Assembly: GCA_012934845.2 (NCBI GenBank)
Contig: WNNJ02000927.1
Coordinates: 1-64,000 of the forward strand
Length of the DNA stretch: 64,000 nt
Source of the DNA: Pomphorhynchus laevis
Lineage: Eukaryota > Acanthocephala > Palaeacanthocephala > Echinorhynchida > Pomphorhynchidae
Reading direction: 5' to 3'
This document shows positions 8,900 through 21,660 of this stretch, piece by piece. Position numbers and translations under genes: made by a program. Every line of letters starts with the position of its first letter. Position 1 is the first letter of the stretch. Below the pieces are notes generated by a model that worked only from the letters and a program-made list of their open reading frames with translations, did not search any database and was not told the DNA's origin.

Positions 8900-11850
8900 A
8901 TAAGGACGGAGTTGGATCAAGTCTTATCAGCATACACCAACGCGCCGCCTTCTGACTGAAAGACTCAGGGTCTCTTACACATACCTGAGGGTCCAATTGA
9001 GACGTATTATGGCTGGTAGTCTAGATATGAGGCGCTTCAGAAAACTTGGTCCTTGCTCTGGGCTCGCTTCAGGGCACTCTTAAATCTATTCAAATTTGAT
9101 CCAGACGACCATTTAACCGTAATGGTTAACACCATGTATCTTACTCAATGCGTAAAAATTGAGAGGGGTTGCCTGTTAAAAATGGAGAAGAGAGAAGATA
9201 TTGCTAGTCTCTTTAGCTTTTGTCAGTTACAGTGGTACTATGAAAGAATACTACCTACGATTTTGGTGAGATGATTATAAGATTGAAAGGTATAACTAGT
9301 TTTTTAATTTTAAAAAGAAACAGCTGATATCCGAGATTACATCTTTGGACATGCGTCCAGAAAACTGGGATGTTGTATCATCAGAGTATACCACTAGATG
9401 TTGATCACGATTAAAAAATTTAAGTAGAACACTAGAGGCAGCAAGATATAGGATAGGATAAAGTAGAGAGCCTTGGGGCACACATGTAGTAGGATAGAAC
9501 TGACGGGCATCAGGGATATCCTCGTAAAAAATCGCTTAATGTACAGCAGTATCTCCACATCGTTAACAATTATCACAGGAACCCGAGTGACCTAAGAGAA
9601 GAGATAACAAAAGGAATCGAGATGCTGTAGAATGCAGCAGAAAAGTGAAGGAAGATAGCTACGGCAAGCTAATGACTAAATTCCTTACAAAACAGAGGCA
9701 CTGCGTCGATCGTTGAATAGACATGGCGACCTTTCACAAACCCATGAAAACCTTGTGGGATTAATTTCTGTTTACTTTGATGGCCGCAGATTCTACGTGC
9801 AAACGCTTTCTCGTAGATGGAGATAAGGGAGTTTTAAATTGAAATGGGTCGAAGATCTTTTGGGCAAGAGACTGACTTTTTCTGGCATTGATGCTGGCAA
9901 CATCTGAGGGAAGGCTAAAAGCATTGTAATGGCGACCTCGTTTCTTTGATTATCTGTCAAAAGCTGACAGATGCGAGTGGAGAGTGACGAACGGGTTTTG
10001 TAGATACCCGGAAGTTGGCCCAATAAATTCACGATATCTGTAACAGATAAATCCCTACTCTTGAAGTCATCCAAAGGTGGGGTTGGTGGGGAGATCGAGT
10101 GGCTTCATAATTTATGATAGGAAAGTAACTCCTTAAAAACTTTATCAAGACCTATGCTACTAATCCAACCCGATGCTCTCTCCTTTCAGCAGACAAACCT
10201 CCCCCTCTTGAATATCTTCCAAAAGGAAGAGTGAGAAGGATTAAAAAGAGCAATTTTCGCCTATTCATACTCAGTGCGAGTATATACGTAGAACACCAGT
10301 ATTCTTTCGAGAGGGCCTGTCTGAGAGAAACATAGAGATAAGAAGGGTGTAGCATTTTTAATAGGACCTTGAGTTTTGTCGGAGTGGGTTGAATATACTA
10401 TCTTTATAGGTAGTCGAAATAATCGCGGTAGCTTGCGAAAAGAGGTAGGAATTAAATCGGGTCAGACTCGCATTACCTACAATAGAGAAAAGTCGGATAG
10501 CTGCATGGAAGAAGGCTTCTTAGATTGGATCAAAGTGAACTCTTCTTCATAGCAACGTACTTTCTCAAGTCGCCGACAGAGTAGATCGTGCAAGGTGGAT
10601 AGTTTTTGACGCGACTGCTCAATACATACGGGCTTTAACAACAACTTCTCATGCAGCAGTAGTAAGTCGAAGAGAGAATTTGTTGTTATGTCGTGAAAGG
10701 AAGAAGACGGTGGTTTGTGAGTAAGATATATAGTCCTGCTCTGAGTAGTGCTGCATTAATCCAACTACCAGTTATATCGTTGAAGTCATCAAGTAAGATG
10801 TCATAATCGCTACCTAATATCCTATCCAGGAGGTCACGGTTTTTTGAATCTAACTTGGGAAATTATGGATAGTGGCTATGTTGATGCGTTTACCGTTCTT
10901 ACAGAGTGTTATCTCTAAACAAGGCATGGCTAAACAAGAATAGTTCAGAAAGAGGATGATCTTAAGTGGCTCTTAACTATGGTTAGAATACCTTGAGATT
11001 AAGAGGAGTGAGGTGTGGTTATATACGGAGTAAAGTGGGCCGTTATGTGCTTTAGAATAAATCTGGTAATGTCATAGTGGATCGGATCGATATAGTTTCC
11101 TGAAGGACTATAACATCTGCATATCAACCAGATAAAGGACTAATTGCAGAAGTACCTCTTGAATTCCAGTGAACAATGCTTAGAGAAAACGGAACTCGAC
11201 TACTTAACATTGCGTTGATAAGCAGAGTGAGAGAACAGATCAACTAGTTGGGTTCAGAGCTATGAAGTTCGCTGTTCCTAGACCCAGACGCAACAGATGA
11301 GCCATTAACCGTCCGCTAGATGGTGAGTAAATTATTACCATTTCCTTTATGGTTGTTGAAGCCAGCGATTGTATCTTCATTTCTATCGATAAACATTGAA
11401 TATTTTCCTATCGCTTTCAATATTCTGAAGACGTATCATAGTTGGAACTGTTGATGCGGTCCGTTTATTCGATGTAAAGGGATGAACTCTAAAATAGGCG
11501 GAGTATCACTAAAGTTTCCAATCAGATTAATTAACATGCTTAGCAATTAGATCATGTTTTCAAATCCATAATTCTAATTATCTCATCCATCGTGATAAGT
11601 GGAAAATTACTGTAATTATTAATTTTGATAAATGTCGTCGGAGAGTCGTTAGCCGGCGGTAGTATATTTCTTTTCGATAAGCTTTGAACACCTCGTATTT
11701 CCTTGCCCAGCCCGGTTGATCCTTTCCACTATTTGGACAGGAAGTTGCTCATTGGTATGTGTTATCCGCGTTGTTGTTTGAGCTGCACCTGCCACACCTC
11801 TTGGAGCTTGAGCAGTTGGAGGCGTAGTTCCCCCAGGCGTCTAATTTCTA
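8900..11850 (-). mobile_element. LINE family D, decayed copy 1
   Basis: Minus-strand LINE matching 37.46-41.15 kb along its length. RT pieces near 9.3-9.6 kb include PQGSLLYPILYLAASSVL (motif B region) and LVVYSDDTT (motif C, with Ser where copy 2 has Ala). The linker and endonuclease region lies between 9.8 and 11.7 kb. A piece near 11.7-11.84 kb reads like the Pro/Gln/Thr-rich C-terminus of an ORF1. Many stops and shifts are present. No target-site duplication was identified and borders are approximate. Confidence 0.7.
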
Positions 11851-11915
11851 ATAAAAATATTCTAATTTTATAATTTCTAATTGGGCGTCTAATTTCAAAT
11901 AAGAAATTAGACGCC
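11836..11915. repeat. Short inverted and direct repeat GGCGTCTAATTTC
   Basis: GGCGTCTAATTTC occurs at 11,836 and 11,884, with its exact complement at 11,903-11,915. The last two form a perfect 13-bp hairpin with a 6-nt loop at the 5' border of the LINE D copy. Function unknown. Confidence 0.7.
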
Positions 11916-12174
11916 AAATTTCTCTTTACAAATTCCAAAAGTCAACAGTATATGTAGTGTTTAATGAAGAGTTTTCTAATTCGTGTTCAATGAAAGGATT
12001 TTCATATCTTTGAATTTTATTTAATCGCCTCCAATGGTATTTTTATAGGCCTACATATATGTGAATATAAATTTATGCATTGAAAAATAGAAAGCAACTT
12101 TTTATTTAAGCGTTTACAAGCTTGGGCGTATTTTTAGTTATTAGCACTCACTTTAAGAATTAAGAATTTATTAA

Positions 12175-12425
12175 AGTAAAAATGACCTCTAATCCTTATT
12201 TTGATACAGGATCTGTTATTTATTTGTCAATTCATAAAAATGTATTTTATTTCAAATTTCAATTTTTTATTTTTACTTGATTTAAATTATAAAAAATCTT
12301 ATAACAATTATTTATTTTATTATTTAATTTTTAAATTTTGATCTAGCATTATTATGTTTTGTTTATTTTATAGTTTTATTAAATATGTAGACTCAGTTAG
12401 CAGATTTGATTATTAAAGTAAAAAG
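12175..12425 (+). repeat. PLE 3'-region solo copy 4
   Basis: Begins AATGACCTCTAATCC and continues through TTATTTATTTGTCAATTC and the AT-rich block to GTAGACTCAGTTAGCAG, the outer PLE end. Only the distal half of the terminal region is present. Confidence 0.7.
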
Positions 12426-13664
12426 CACTAAAAACTAAAAAAACTTACAATTATGGTTTCACATATTAGTCTGATGTATTAAGAAAGAAGAGTCACATTT
12501 CATTTTCATTTTCATTTTTAATTATATAAATGGATTCTACCAAATTATATGGTAAGTTAAACTAGTGTTTTTAGTTTCACTTACCGTATAATCGGATCTA
12601 TATACCCGAATACCTATACCCAATATATATCCGATAATCGAGTATCTATATTTATTTTTAGCTACATCAATTTATTATCTAATTTATGTTTTGTACTACC
12701 GCGTGTTTAGAAATAGTAATATTATAACTTCGCTTTTTTATCTGGCATTATATCAATATTTAAGACGGATGTTTTCTCAACTTTTGCTTTATAATATTTT
12801 TGTTTCTATAAATTCAGTTAAAAATCCTTTTATTTATCCAACGCAAATCAGACAGTGTAAAGCACTAATGGTGATGTATTTTCGACCAAGAGGCATCTTA
12901 GATTTTTACAAAGATATGTATTTTTCTACGATAAATTAGAAAATTTGCTCACTTTATGTTCTACGGTTATATTTAACAACCTATTTTTATGTCGAGGTTT
13001 AGCAAAAGTATTTTGTTGAATTTTGGGAGAAGGATTAAAAAATAAAATTTTCTTTTTTTGATCCTGCTCGCAAAATTCAATAAAGATAAATGAATCATCA
13101 AAATCAAATATTTACAAGTATTTTTTATTTTTTTATCATCATACTTTATACCTACGGCCATATGCAGTTAAATTAAGATCAAATAAGTTTTTAACTTTCA
13201 AGCCGTTTAACTCACGTTAAATTTGTAAATGAAATATATATTTTAATAAAATTAAACCTGTAATTAAATAGTTGACTGTCTATGAACATAAAACCCTTTA
13301 AAAGTTAATTCTTATAAACAAAATTGATTTTATATGCATAATTCGAGCAAAATAAAAAAATATGCGGTATTTGACTATTCTGGCATCATTTTAATTTTAA
13401 CCGTTCAGTAGTCAATGCTATAAATCATTTTATATACACTATTCCCGGTAAGTACGTTAACTAATGATACAAATAGAGAATGTTATCTTTGTGTAACATA
13501 TGTCAATATTAACTATTTTTTCTTTTCGTTTTTCGCTTCGTTTTTGTAATGTTAAAAATAAACACACAATTGTATGCATATGCCCAAATAAATGTTTACT
13601 GAGATATCAATAACATAAGGTGAGATATTACACTGCATTGTACAATATCATGATATAGCAGACT
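12426..13664. other. AT-rich DNA without recognised genes
   Basis: Contains a weak inverted repeat at about 12,545-12,595 (TTATATGGTAAGT and complement) and short chance frames (12,691-12,939 plus, 12,973-13,161 minus) with no family resemblance and biased composition. Nothing further recognised. Confidence 0.4.
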
Positions 13665-13925
13665 ATTAAATAAACTAACTGAGTCGATCAGATAACTTAG
13701 GCTGCGTATTTTATACTATATATTAATAAGAAATAAAGATATAAATTATAAATAATAAATGATTATATAAGATTTTATACAATTTTAATTTATATAACGA
13801 TAAACTTTATAATTAAAATTTAAAATAAATTCAATCTTTATGAACTGACTAATAAATAATATACGTTGTATTCGAGTAAGGAATAGAGGCCATCAGGAGG
13901 AGTTGCTATGCTATCAGGTTTCTGT
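13665..13925 (-). repeat. PLE 3'-region solo copy 5
   Basis: Plus-strand reading shows the outer end (AACTTAGGCTGCGTATTTTA), the AT-rich block, GACTAATAAATAATATACG and GCCATCAGGAGGAGTTGC, then GCTATCAGGTTTC. It is truncated before the GAAATACGTCATTAG block. Confidence 0.7.
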
Positions 13926-15084
13926 ATCAGGTTTATTTATGCTTTCAGATTTTTTCAACGTATATTTTTTTTATATTTGACACAAAAATCTTTGTTTGTT
14001 TACGCAGAAGCTATCGGTATCGCTGTGATATAATATTTTATTGAATATCTTCAAGTAAGCATTCTAAATGCGGATTGGTTGATTGCCTATTTTGCTTGAT
14101 TGTTTATTTATATTTAGTACACCAGCAAAGAACTATTACAAGGCTGTACATCACGACTGAAAAAATAACTCATTATAATGATATATTTTCATATGATGTA
14201 TTTGTTATTGTACGTGTTACAATATTTTGTAGTATTTATATTGCAATATTTTGTAGTATCCATGCATGATATGAATATATCATAATGATTCATCATTATT
14301 CATAACAAATTCATTATTTTTCATATGAAAATATGTGGTAATATATGGTGAATTTTCAAAAGATTGGCTTATGAATGCTTATCGTATAATCTTTAAATAT
14401 CCTTGGTTTGTACATCATATATAAGAATGCAATACATTGCCTTCCGCCGCTTATACATAGCGTACAATCTTTATCATATTATTATGTACTGCATATTATT
14501 AGTGCAAGTCTTTTGAATTTATTTTGTCAATAACGCATCACATATACGAATAAGACTAAGCATATTTTTAGACATGTTCTTTCAATTGCAAATGCATTTT
14601 CACTGTACCCTTTGAAATGAGAAAATACGATGCTATTTAACTAAGTTAGCTTTTGTCAATTTATGATTTTGCAGACGAGAGGCGTTGTAAGCAATTTCTT
14701 TTGTTAAAACTTTTTGTATATTCAAAATGGCAAGAAAAAACATTCTGTACCAATGGCTCTTTAAGTGGTCGATACCACAATGAGATTGCTAAAAAATTTA
14801 ATAAGCATGCAGAGGTCTAAAAATCATAGAGTTTAAAAATCAGTTTCCTTTATTACTTGATGTCAGTGAAAGTTGTAATTCTATTACGTTGTCATCGTTA
14901 TTTATATTTGTGATCTCTGAGACGATAAGAAATAAAGGATTTATTTAAGAGGTCAATAATTTGGAACGTTTGGGAATCCATGGTGTATATATGTGATTCA
15001 GTCTCTCTTGCTATCATAAAGACTGTATATAGGGATATACTTTTGTAAATTTGTAAATGACACCTTATTAAGTTTTAAAGTAAA
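13926..15084. other. AT-rich DNA without recognised genes
   Basis: A duplicated CAATATTTTGTAGTAT string lies near 14,219-14,262. No coding, RNA or repeat family recognised otherwise. Confidence 0.4.
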
Positions 15085-15495
15085 TTTTAGCTACAAATTC
15101 GGTCTAGTTATTTATTATCTTTAAATATAACAATTATTTATAATTGATATCTACTTATTAAATTTTGATTTATTGATTTAGCATTATTATTTTTATTTAT
15201 TTGTATAAACAAATACATAAATTGTATTTATAAATAAAATGTATAAATAAATACATAAATTGTATTTATAAATAAAATGTATAAATAAATACATAAATTG
15301 TATTTATAAATAAAATGTATAAATAAATACCCATTTGCGGGTAACCCAAATTTTTTGTGTTAATATATATTTTTATTTATTTTTATTTATGTTACAATTA
15401 TAATGTAATATATAATATAATATATTTATAATGTAATTATTTATTTTTTATTTTACAAATACGTAGACTTGGCTGATTTTATTATTTATTTGCTT
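15085..15495 (+). repeat. PLE 3'-region solo copy 6, expanded by a minisatellite
   Basis: Weak but ordered match to the distal PLE end: TTATTTATTATC, GATTTAGCATTATTATT and finally AAATACGTAGACTTGGCTGA. The AT-rich middle has been lengthened by a 38-bp tandem repeat. Confidence 0.5.
15203..15330. repeat. 38-bp tandem repeat
   Basis: Just over three near-exact 38-bp units. The string AAATACATAAATTG starts at 15,211, 15,249 and 15,287, and its first six bases recur at 15,325. It lies within a PLE terminal copy. Confidence 0.9.
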
Positions 15496-16284
15496 ATGAT
15501 TTGCGAAACAATCTTTTGATTTACTTTAATCATTTGTGAATCTTATTTAGGAAACAGACGATCCTACGTAATTAGATGGTTAATGTAGTGAGAATTATAC
15601 GAGAGGAATGCCTCCGATTAAAGCGTTTTAGATCTTACTCTCACAAATGCATGACATTTGTACATCTGTCTCTAAAATGTTTCGTACGCTTTTACAACGT
15701 ACAGATGGTTCGCTCATATATTGAACATGTAGTTTAAACGTCATTATGTGATACACTGGTTAAAATTAACATCTTAGAGATAATCGGTAACGTTGCAATA
15801 AGAGGTTTGAAAAGTCAAAAAAGTGAAGTGTAACGGAAAATATTCAGATGTGCATATATGGAGATAGCTTGCACTCAACTTATCGTCTTTGAGTAGATTT
15901 TAATGTGGCAGGGGTAAAGTAGATGAATGTATAATGATTATGTTTAAAAGCATCCGTTGATGTCAGATAGCCACCATGGGGCATTACGACCTATGAATAT
16001 CGACATCTTATCAATGGTTTCACTATTATCAAGAAGATCATTGCAAGCACAAAACAGGTTACCTAATTACATTGTAACTGTTTCACTGAATCATTTATAG
16101 CAATTAGTGAACTTGTGAGTTATATTTGGGGCAAGATATAACATTTTTAAGATTTTATATTAATGTTCGTTTGCAATATAATTGATTATTTAATTCTTCG
16201 GAATTCATAACCAGAAAAAAATCAATTGAAATGTACAGTTTTGAAGATTAATAACGTTATCATGTAGGATGTGCGACTGCTGAA
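15496..16284. other. Unassigned AT-rich DNA
   Basis: No coding stretch or repeat recognised in either strand. Confidence 0.4.
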
Positions 16285-16495
16285 TCAGATCAGCTAACTG
16301 AGTCTGTGCATTTTATACAATTTATCAATTAAAAATTATGCTAAATAAAAATTAAATAATTGAATAATTATAAATAATAAATATTTGTATATAAGATTTA
16401 CAATTTAAATTCAAAAAATATAAATTTAAAATTAAAATTTAAAATAAAAATCAACTTTTATTAATTTACTAATAAATAACATACAAATACAAAAT
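16285..16495 (-). repeat. PLE 3'-region solo copy 7
   Basis: Plus-strand reading shows ATCAGATCAGCTAACTGAGT, the AT-rich block and TTTACTAATAAATAACATAC, where the match stops. It contains only the distal end. Confidence 0.65.
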
Positions 16496-16710
16496 AAAAT
16501 GCAATTGGGAAATCAAAATGAATTCGAGATTATGCAAAGTTATAACCAACAAGATATATTTTGCCTGATCATATAAAAAGAAAAAATGTAATTAAAAATG
16601 TCCAAGGACAATATTAACAAAGTTCACTTTTTTCTTCACACGCCACACACAATTTCAAAGCCGTTTGACTTAAACGAAATAATTAACATTTAGAAGTGAT
16701 AATTAACTTG

Positions 16711-16832
16711 GATAGATTATTCCATGGATAGATAATTCTATTCCATGAATAGATAGTTCTATTCCATGGATAGATAGTTCTATTCCATGAGTAGATAGTT
16801 CTATTCCATGGATAGATAGTTATATTAGACAG
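16711..16832. repeat. 21-bp minisatellite
   Basis: Five copies of ATTCCATGGATAGATAGTTCT with few changes; TCCATG starts at 16,721, 16,742, 16,763, 16,784 and 16,805. Confidence 0.92.
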
Positions 16833-17929
16833 TATATTTTGTGACGTTGGTTATACATATCTACACAGATAGTGGGAAAACCACATACACCGTTCAAGTA
16901 CAGATTTGCCACACTGATTTAATCTATATGTTCCGTATTGATGTATGTACCGTATTGATTCATGTGCCTCATTACTAATAAACCGAGATAGAAAAGACAA
17001 ACATAGAGAAAATGGTTTATACTTTCATCAGTCTAGCGCAGTCGTTCATACTACCCAAGAAAAGTATAATTGCTCATCTTGAAATGTTACCTATATGCAA
17101 TATATCCACCAATATAAGGGACATCGCTTGATCAATGTATTTTGTGAGAAGACTATCAACGCCATGTTACAGTGGTTCAAATGCCCTAGGAAATATCAAT
17201 TGGTTAACATTTATTAATTGAATATAGCATTTTTAGTGAAGTGGCAACGTTGATCGATATTATCTTTTGTCTTAAGTGATGACTGGATTATCACATCGAA
17301 GTGGTACACGTTAGCATTTGAAACTATGACTGTTGATCTTAGGTTATTTGACGAGAAAACGTCTGAATGTCCTCCTCGCATGTAATATCATTTCATAGTT
17401 TAATATAACTTCAGTGTACGTGTATATAACTTCAGTGTATCTATACTCCAACTATATTCATCATCTATTAATCTATATTTATCTTTCGATAACTCAACAT
17501 AAATTTAGATCATCTGCTAATGCTGCTTATAATCATTAAGTGTCAAGCAATAAACTATCTATAAAGATTTTAAATATCAAGGGATTATTAAGACTTTCCT
17601 TGAAATCAACTTAAACATATCTCTAACGTGACGGTTCGTATTATGTATGAATTAACGAATCTACGCAACGATTGATGGAAGCATTCCATAGACAGCATAG
17701 TCAATCACGCGTAACCTTTCTGAAGAAACTACTCGAGTTATATATAATTACATTGACAACGAGTTTTAGTGGTAGCGAATCATTCCATGCCTCACTGGAA
17801 CTCAACAGATTGATCAGGCAAGAATGCCGTTAATATATACATGTTGTGACCCTCTTAGACGATATACATTGATTATGTAATCACCGTTTGCATAGTTTAC
17901 ATGTTTCATTTAATTTTAGGGATGGGTGA
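16833..17929. other. Unassigned DNA, possibly very old LINE sequence
   Basis: Base composition is a little less AT-rich than the neighbours, but no motif could be read on either strand. It lies upstream on the plus strand of a recognisable LINE endonuclease piece, so it may be a decayed part of the same element. Confidence 0.3.
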
Positions 17930-18615
17930 ATCATACCAAATAGAGGTGGTGCAGGATTTAATAGAACATTTCAATGATGCAAAGTAGTTTACAAAGTTAA
18001 GCAAAGTTGAATTAAAAAATTTCCAGAATTGGTATATGCCAATCAAATGTGGGTTAGGCCAATGCATATCACGAATGGCTTGTCACATACTTGCATATCC
18101 GCTTTGAAATGATTTATTGCCAACTTAGATGCTTGCGATAAGTTTGAGATACCTACAGAAAGCACAATACTGATCAGACAATGATCACTATGATCTATAG
18201 GAGGTCTTAGAGATGCCAGAAATCAAAGAATCCTCTCTAGATAAACAAAGGTCCATAATAGATGATGATTGATTTCTCCTTCTGAGACAAATTAAGATAG
18301 TTGAACACAAAGAAGATTTTCAGATTCTATGTCGCAATCACGTGTCGAAGAATTAAGATTCCAGTCAATATGAGGCATATTGAAGTTCCCTAAGATTATA
18401 ACCGGATATGTACATTTTAAATGTCATCGTAATGAAATGCTAATCTTATCAGTTTATGACGTGGTGAGGGATAAAATATACCGATTTTTAGTTTTTGTTT
18501 ATCTGGAGTAGATATTATTATAACAAACAGCAGCAAATGGGGTACAATCTCTTGTCGCTTACAAAACATGATAAAAAACGTCAACAAATAAATAATATAA
18601 TCAAGAAGTTGCAAA
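17930..18615 (-). mobile_element. CR1/Jockey-like LINE endonuclease fragment
   Basis: The minus strand near 18,400 reads PVIILGNFNMPHIDWN, the GDFNxPxIDW signature of the apurinic-type endonuclease of CR1/Jockey LINEs, and near 18,190 PPIDHSDHCLISIVL, the SDH motif that holds the catalytic His. Upstream, KLKIGIFYPSPRHK resembles the YRPP strand. The Asp of GDFN is replaced by Asn and several stops interrupt the frame, so it is inactive. It may be a piece of family C. Confidence 0.65.
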
Positions 18616-18789
18616 TTCTATCTCTCGGCTTCGATGGCTTTTTTGATAGCATCACTATATATACTACGAGAGATATCAAGGCACCTTATTGAATTACACC
18701 CTTAAATGAACCTAGTTTCAAATCGATGGTGAACATGAATTCTTGTATTAATACCAATTCATATATTAATACCAATATGTACTCGTTAA

Positions 18790-19190
18790 AGCTTCATCTG
18801 ACGATGTACTCAAAGCGATATGCTTCAGCGTGAGTCCGGGTTAGTTCAATGGTTCGTGCTTTTTCGATCGCATCAGATAATGTCAAGTTTGATATTTCTA
18901 GTTTGGTCAGTTGTTTGTGCACATGTGTTAATTCATAGCGAGCAAAGACGTCATTTTTTGGTTTTAGATATAATCGATCTAAACATTCGATCGCAGAGTC
19001 GAATTTGTCCTCGTTCGAAACGTATCTTCAGTAAACTTCCGGAGAAATGTTGTTGATTAGTATATCCAATTTATCGGGTACCGAAACTTCTGGATTCTTT
19101 GATGAAAATTTTGAGAAACGTCGCTTTCAGTGGGTCCAACTGATTGTAGAATCGATAGAATTAGGAAGTATAGAGAACAATTCCGGCTTT
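18790..19190 (-). mobile_element. Fossil LTR-retrotransposon gag-like fragment (broken)
   Basis: The minus strand shows short stretches resembling the C-terminal part of a Gypsy-type gag (capsid-like) domain. No LTR, protease, RT or integrase was recognised beside it. It is clearly broken, small and old. The family call rests on weak similarity. Confidence 0.3.
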
Positions 19191-19921
19191 AGAAGTTTCT
19201 CCATGTTACAATACTTGAATAAATTATTATTTTAAACTCAAATTGTGGATAAAGCAAGATAGAAGCTTTATTCAAATATCTAAAGCACAATCATAAGTTA
19301 GAAGATAAATATACAATATAAATGGTATAATATGATTGGTAATACAAATCACTATTGTAATACCACAAGCCATTGTTGAGCTTTTTCCCTATACGAAAGG
19401 GATGTATAACGTACCCATTATATAATCTCTGAGGAAAGAACGGTTGAAAGAACTTGGTTTACAGAATAACATCGTGCTTAATCCGAATTAAACTATTAAG
19501 CATTTGTCACGTAAAAATAAATCCTTTTTTAAGTATGTGTGATTCGCCTCAGTTCGTAATTGTAAAACAGATATTCCGATCGTATGTAATGCGATTATAT
19601 TATTTCTTGAAGGTGATTACGGGAGGATCAATGCAACCTAATGCATGTGTTTTTACATATAGTATTTGTGTAAAAGTGAGTATGTGATTGAGGTGCTGAA
19701 TTTACTGTGAATTTAAAGGAAACTGCTCTTGGAACGAATACAATAAAATACTAAATCGGGTTATGTCACTTAAGCGGTGCAAACAGGTGTTTTATTTCCT
19801 CTCTCTGCAATTATTCAAAGATCCATTCTAAACAGTTATTCAAATACATTAACATATACAAATCAACTTCCTAATAGATTACTTGTTCACCTTAAAAATG
19901 TTTAAGATCTAAAGTAAATAC
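19191..19921. other. Unassigned AT-rich DNA
   Basis: Short frames (19,047-19,235 and 19,454-19,687 plus) lack recognisable motifs; nothing else was seen. Confidence 0.35.
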
Positions 19922-20012
19922 AATCAATCCAGTTCCGGATCAATCCAGTTCCAGATCAATCAAGTTCCAGATCAATCCAATTCAAGATCAATCCAGTTCC
20001 AGATCAATCCAG
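19922..20012. repeat. 16-bp tandem repeat upstream of LINE A ORF1
   Basis: About five and a half copies of ATCAATCCAGTTCCAG (starts at 19,923, 19,939, 19,955, 19,971, 19,987, 20,003). They end some 30 bp before the first LINE A start codon, so they may be 5'-UTR monomers. Confidence 0.9.
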
Positions 20013-20045
20013 CAAATTTAACAGTTTTAACGCACAAGGACGTCG

Positions 20046-20788
20046 ATGGGAGGACGAAAGAAGAGAGCTACGATCGACACCAACTGTGCTCAACTACAAG
20101 TACAATGCTCGACACACGACTGCAGCGTATGGACTACAATCGCATGCGACAGCAGTAAGTCTAAAGAATACTTCATACGCGGATTTTGTCCAACAAACTC
20201 ATACGCGACCTCTCCCATAGGAACATATCAACCTCCAACGTTTCCACTCAAACCACCCCAGTCGTTTCTGATATCCTTTGTCAACCCACTGATTCTGTCA
20301 TCAAATACACTTCTAATCCCAAATCTTCACTTCCCGACACCCCCGTATCTTCCCTTCTGTATCGTTTCTCAATAACCTACATCCCTCAATCAAAATCACT
20401 TCAACCAGCCTCCACAATCATTCCACTCATAACCTTTCCTCACATCGCTCACCATTCTCTCCACGTTACTCGTCCTCCTTTACGGAAACGCTTTCCTTCT
20501 CGCTGTCGTTGCGTCATCGTCACTAATATCACTCCTTCCACCTCTTTATCTCCACAAGCACGTTTCGACCACGATGTTTCCGCATTCAGATCCATCCTCT
20601 CGTCTCTTGTTCCTGCGGATAACCCATCCTTTTTCAACAACATCTCTCCTGTGAGTTCGACTCTGAACTCACATCCATTCTCGATCTTCTCTTGCCCTTC
20701 AAGTCTCACCCACACCGTCGCTTGCACCGTGCCCCATGGTTTGACATCCGACGCCTACTCTCAAAGCGTCGACTCCGCCAAGCTTTGA
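20046..20788 (+). pseudogene. LINE A ORF1 remnant
   Basis: An ATG at 20,046 opens a frame with VQCSTHDCSVWTTIACD and then RGFC, a Cys pattern shared with the ORF1 start of copy 3 (MKCTADNCNVYSTV, LCGFC) and likely zinc-binding. The second frame (20,186-20,788) carries CRCVIVTNITPSTSLS and ARFDHDVSAFRSILSSLVP, an RRM-like ORF1 strand-helix block matching IVRNLPVSESEQEVI in copy 3. There is a frameshift between the two, and an internal deletion junction near 20,660-20,690 where the frame passes into the RT linker. Confidence 0.6.
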
Positions 20789-21660
20789 GAGTCTATCACC
20801 GCTCTCTCAGAAATGATTTCCGCTCGATCACTCCGTCTTTCCGTGAAACCTATCTTGCTCTTCGCCGGTCTCATCTCAACTTACTACGTACCAAATGCAA
20901 CTCCTTCTGGCAGCATAAAATCATCACTTCATTCAACTCTAAGACTCTCTGGCATACTATTAACTCAATGCTTGCTCGCTCCGCATCGCCGTGCAACATC
21001 AATGCCAATGATTATTCGTCATTTCTCCAGACTAAAGTATCCACGTTGCTCTTTCACACCCCGGTCTCCATCCTATCCCACTCTGCACAGTCTAGCCTCA
21101 TCCTTCCGGAACTCTTTCATCTTCTCCCTGTCTCACCTACAGAAGTATCATCTGTCCTCATGTCCTTGCCCAACAAAATCTCACCTGCCGATCCCCTGCC
21201 TACTCACATATTAAAATCTATATGCTCATCGATATCCCCATTTCTCACAACCTTGTTTAACTCGTCCATCCGCAGTCGTATCTTCCTTTCACACTGGAAA
21301 TCCGCAATCGTTCGTCCCCTACTAAAGAAACAATCACTCGACCCCTCCCTTCTTTCTAGCTATCGCCCCATTTCACTACTCCCTACTCTTTCTAAGCTCT
21401 TAGAACGCCTCATCTTAATACAGATCGACGCTTATCTCTCGTCATCGAATATGTACCCTCCTTTCCAATCTGCTTTCCGCTCTAATCACTCCACAGAAAT
21501 CGTTTGCATGGAAGTTTACAACGACTTACTCATTTCTCGAGACAAGGCTCTATATAGTGTTCTCATCTCCCTCGACCTCTCTTCCGCATTCGACATTGTC
21601 GACCACTCCGTTTCCTTTCTCGCCTTCGTTATGATTACGGATTTTCTTCCTCCTCCGTAG
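20692..21660 (+). CDS. LINE A reverse transcriptase, N-terminal half
   Basis: 322 codons in one frame. The start APWFDIRRLLSKRRLRQALR is the linker between endonuclease and RT. Then HWKSAIVRPLLKK, SSYRPISLLPTLSKLLERLI (fingers), FQSAFRSNHSTE and motif A LISLDLSSAFDIVDH. The frame ends just after motif A through a frameshift near 21,640; motifs B and C follow in another frame. The Met at 20,692 is not a true start, because the natural protein would read in from the endonuclease. The motif set is CR1/L2/Rex-like. Confidence 0.85.
   Translation: MPFKSHPHRRLHRAPWFDIRRLLSKRRLRQALRVYHRSLRNDFRSITPSFRETYLALRRSHLNLLRTKCNSFWQHKIITSFNSKTLWHTINSMLARSASPCNINANDYSSFLQTKVSTLLFHTPVSILSHSAQSSLILPELFHLLPVSPTEVSSVLMSLPNKISPADPLPTHILKSICSSISPFLTTLFNSSIRSRIFLSHWKSAIVRPLLKKQSLDPSLLSSYRPISLLPTLSKLLERLILIQIDAYLSSSNMYPPFQSAFRSNHSTEIVCMEVYNDLLISRDKALYSVLISLDLSSAFDIVDHSVSFLAFVMITDFLPPP

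Noticed and set aside
18820-19056. Plus-strand 78-codon frame
   Set aside because: Antisense to the weak gag-like fossil; no independent support as a gene.
20449-20727. Minus-strand open frame over LINE A
   Set aside because: Complement shadow of the C/T-rich LINE A coding strand; Arg/Glu-rich with no family resemblance. The same applies to minus frames at 21,635-21,862 and 22,312-22,533.
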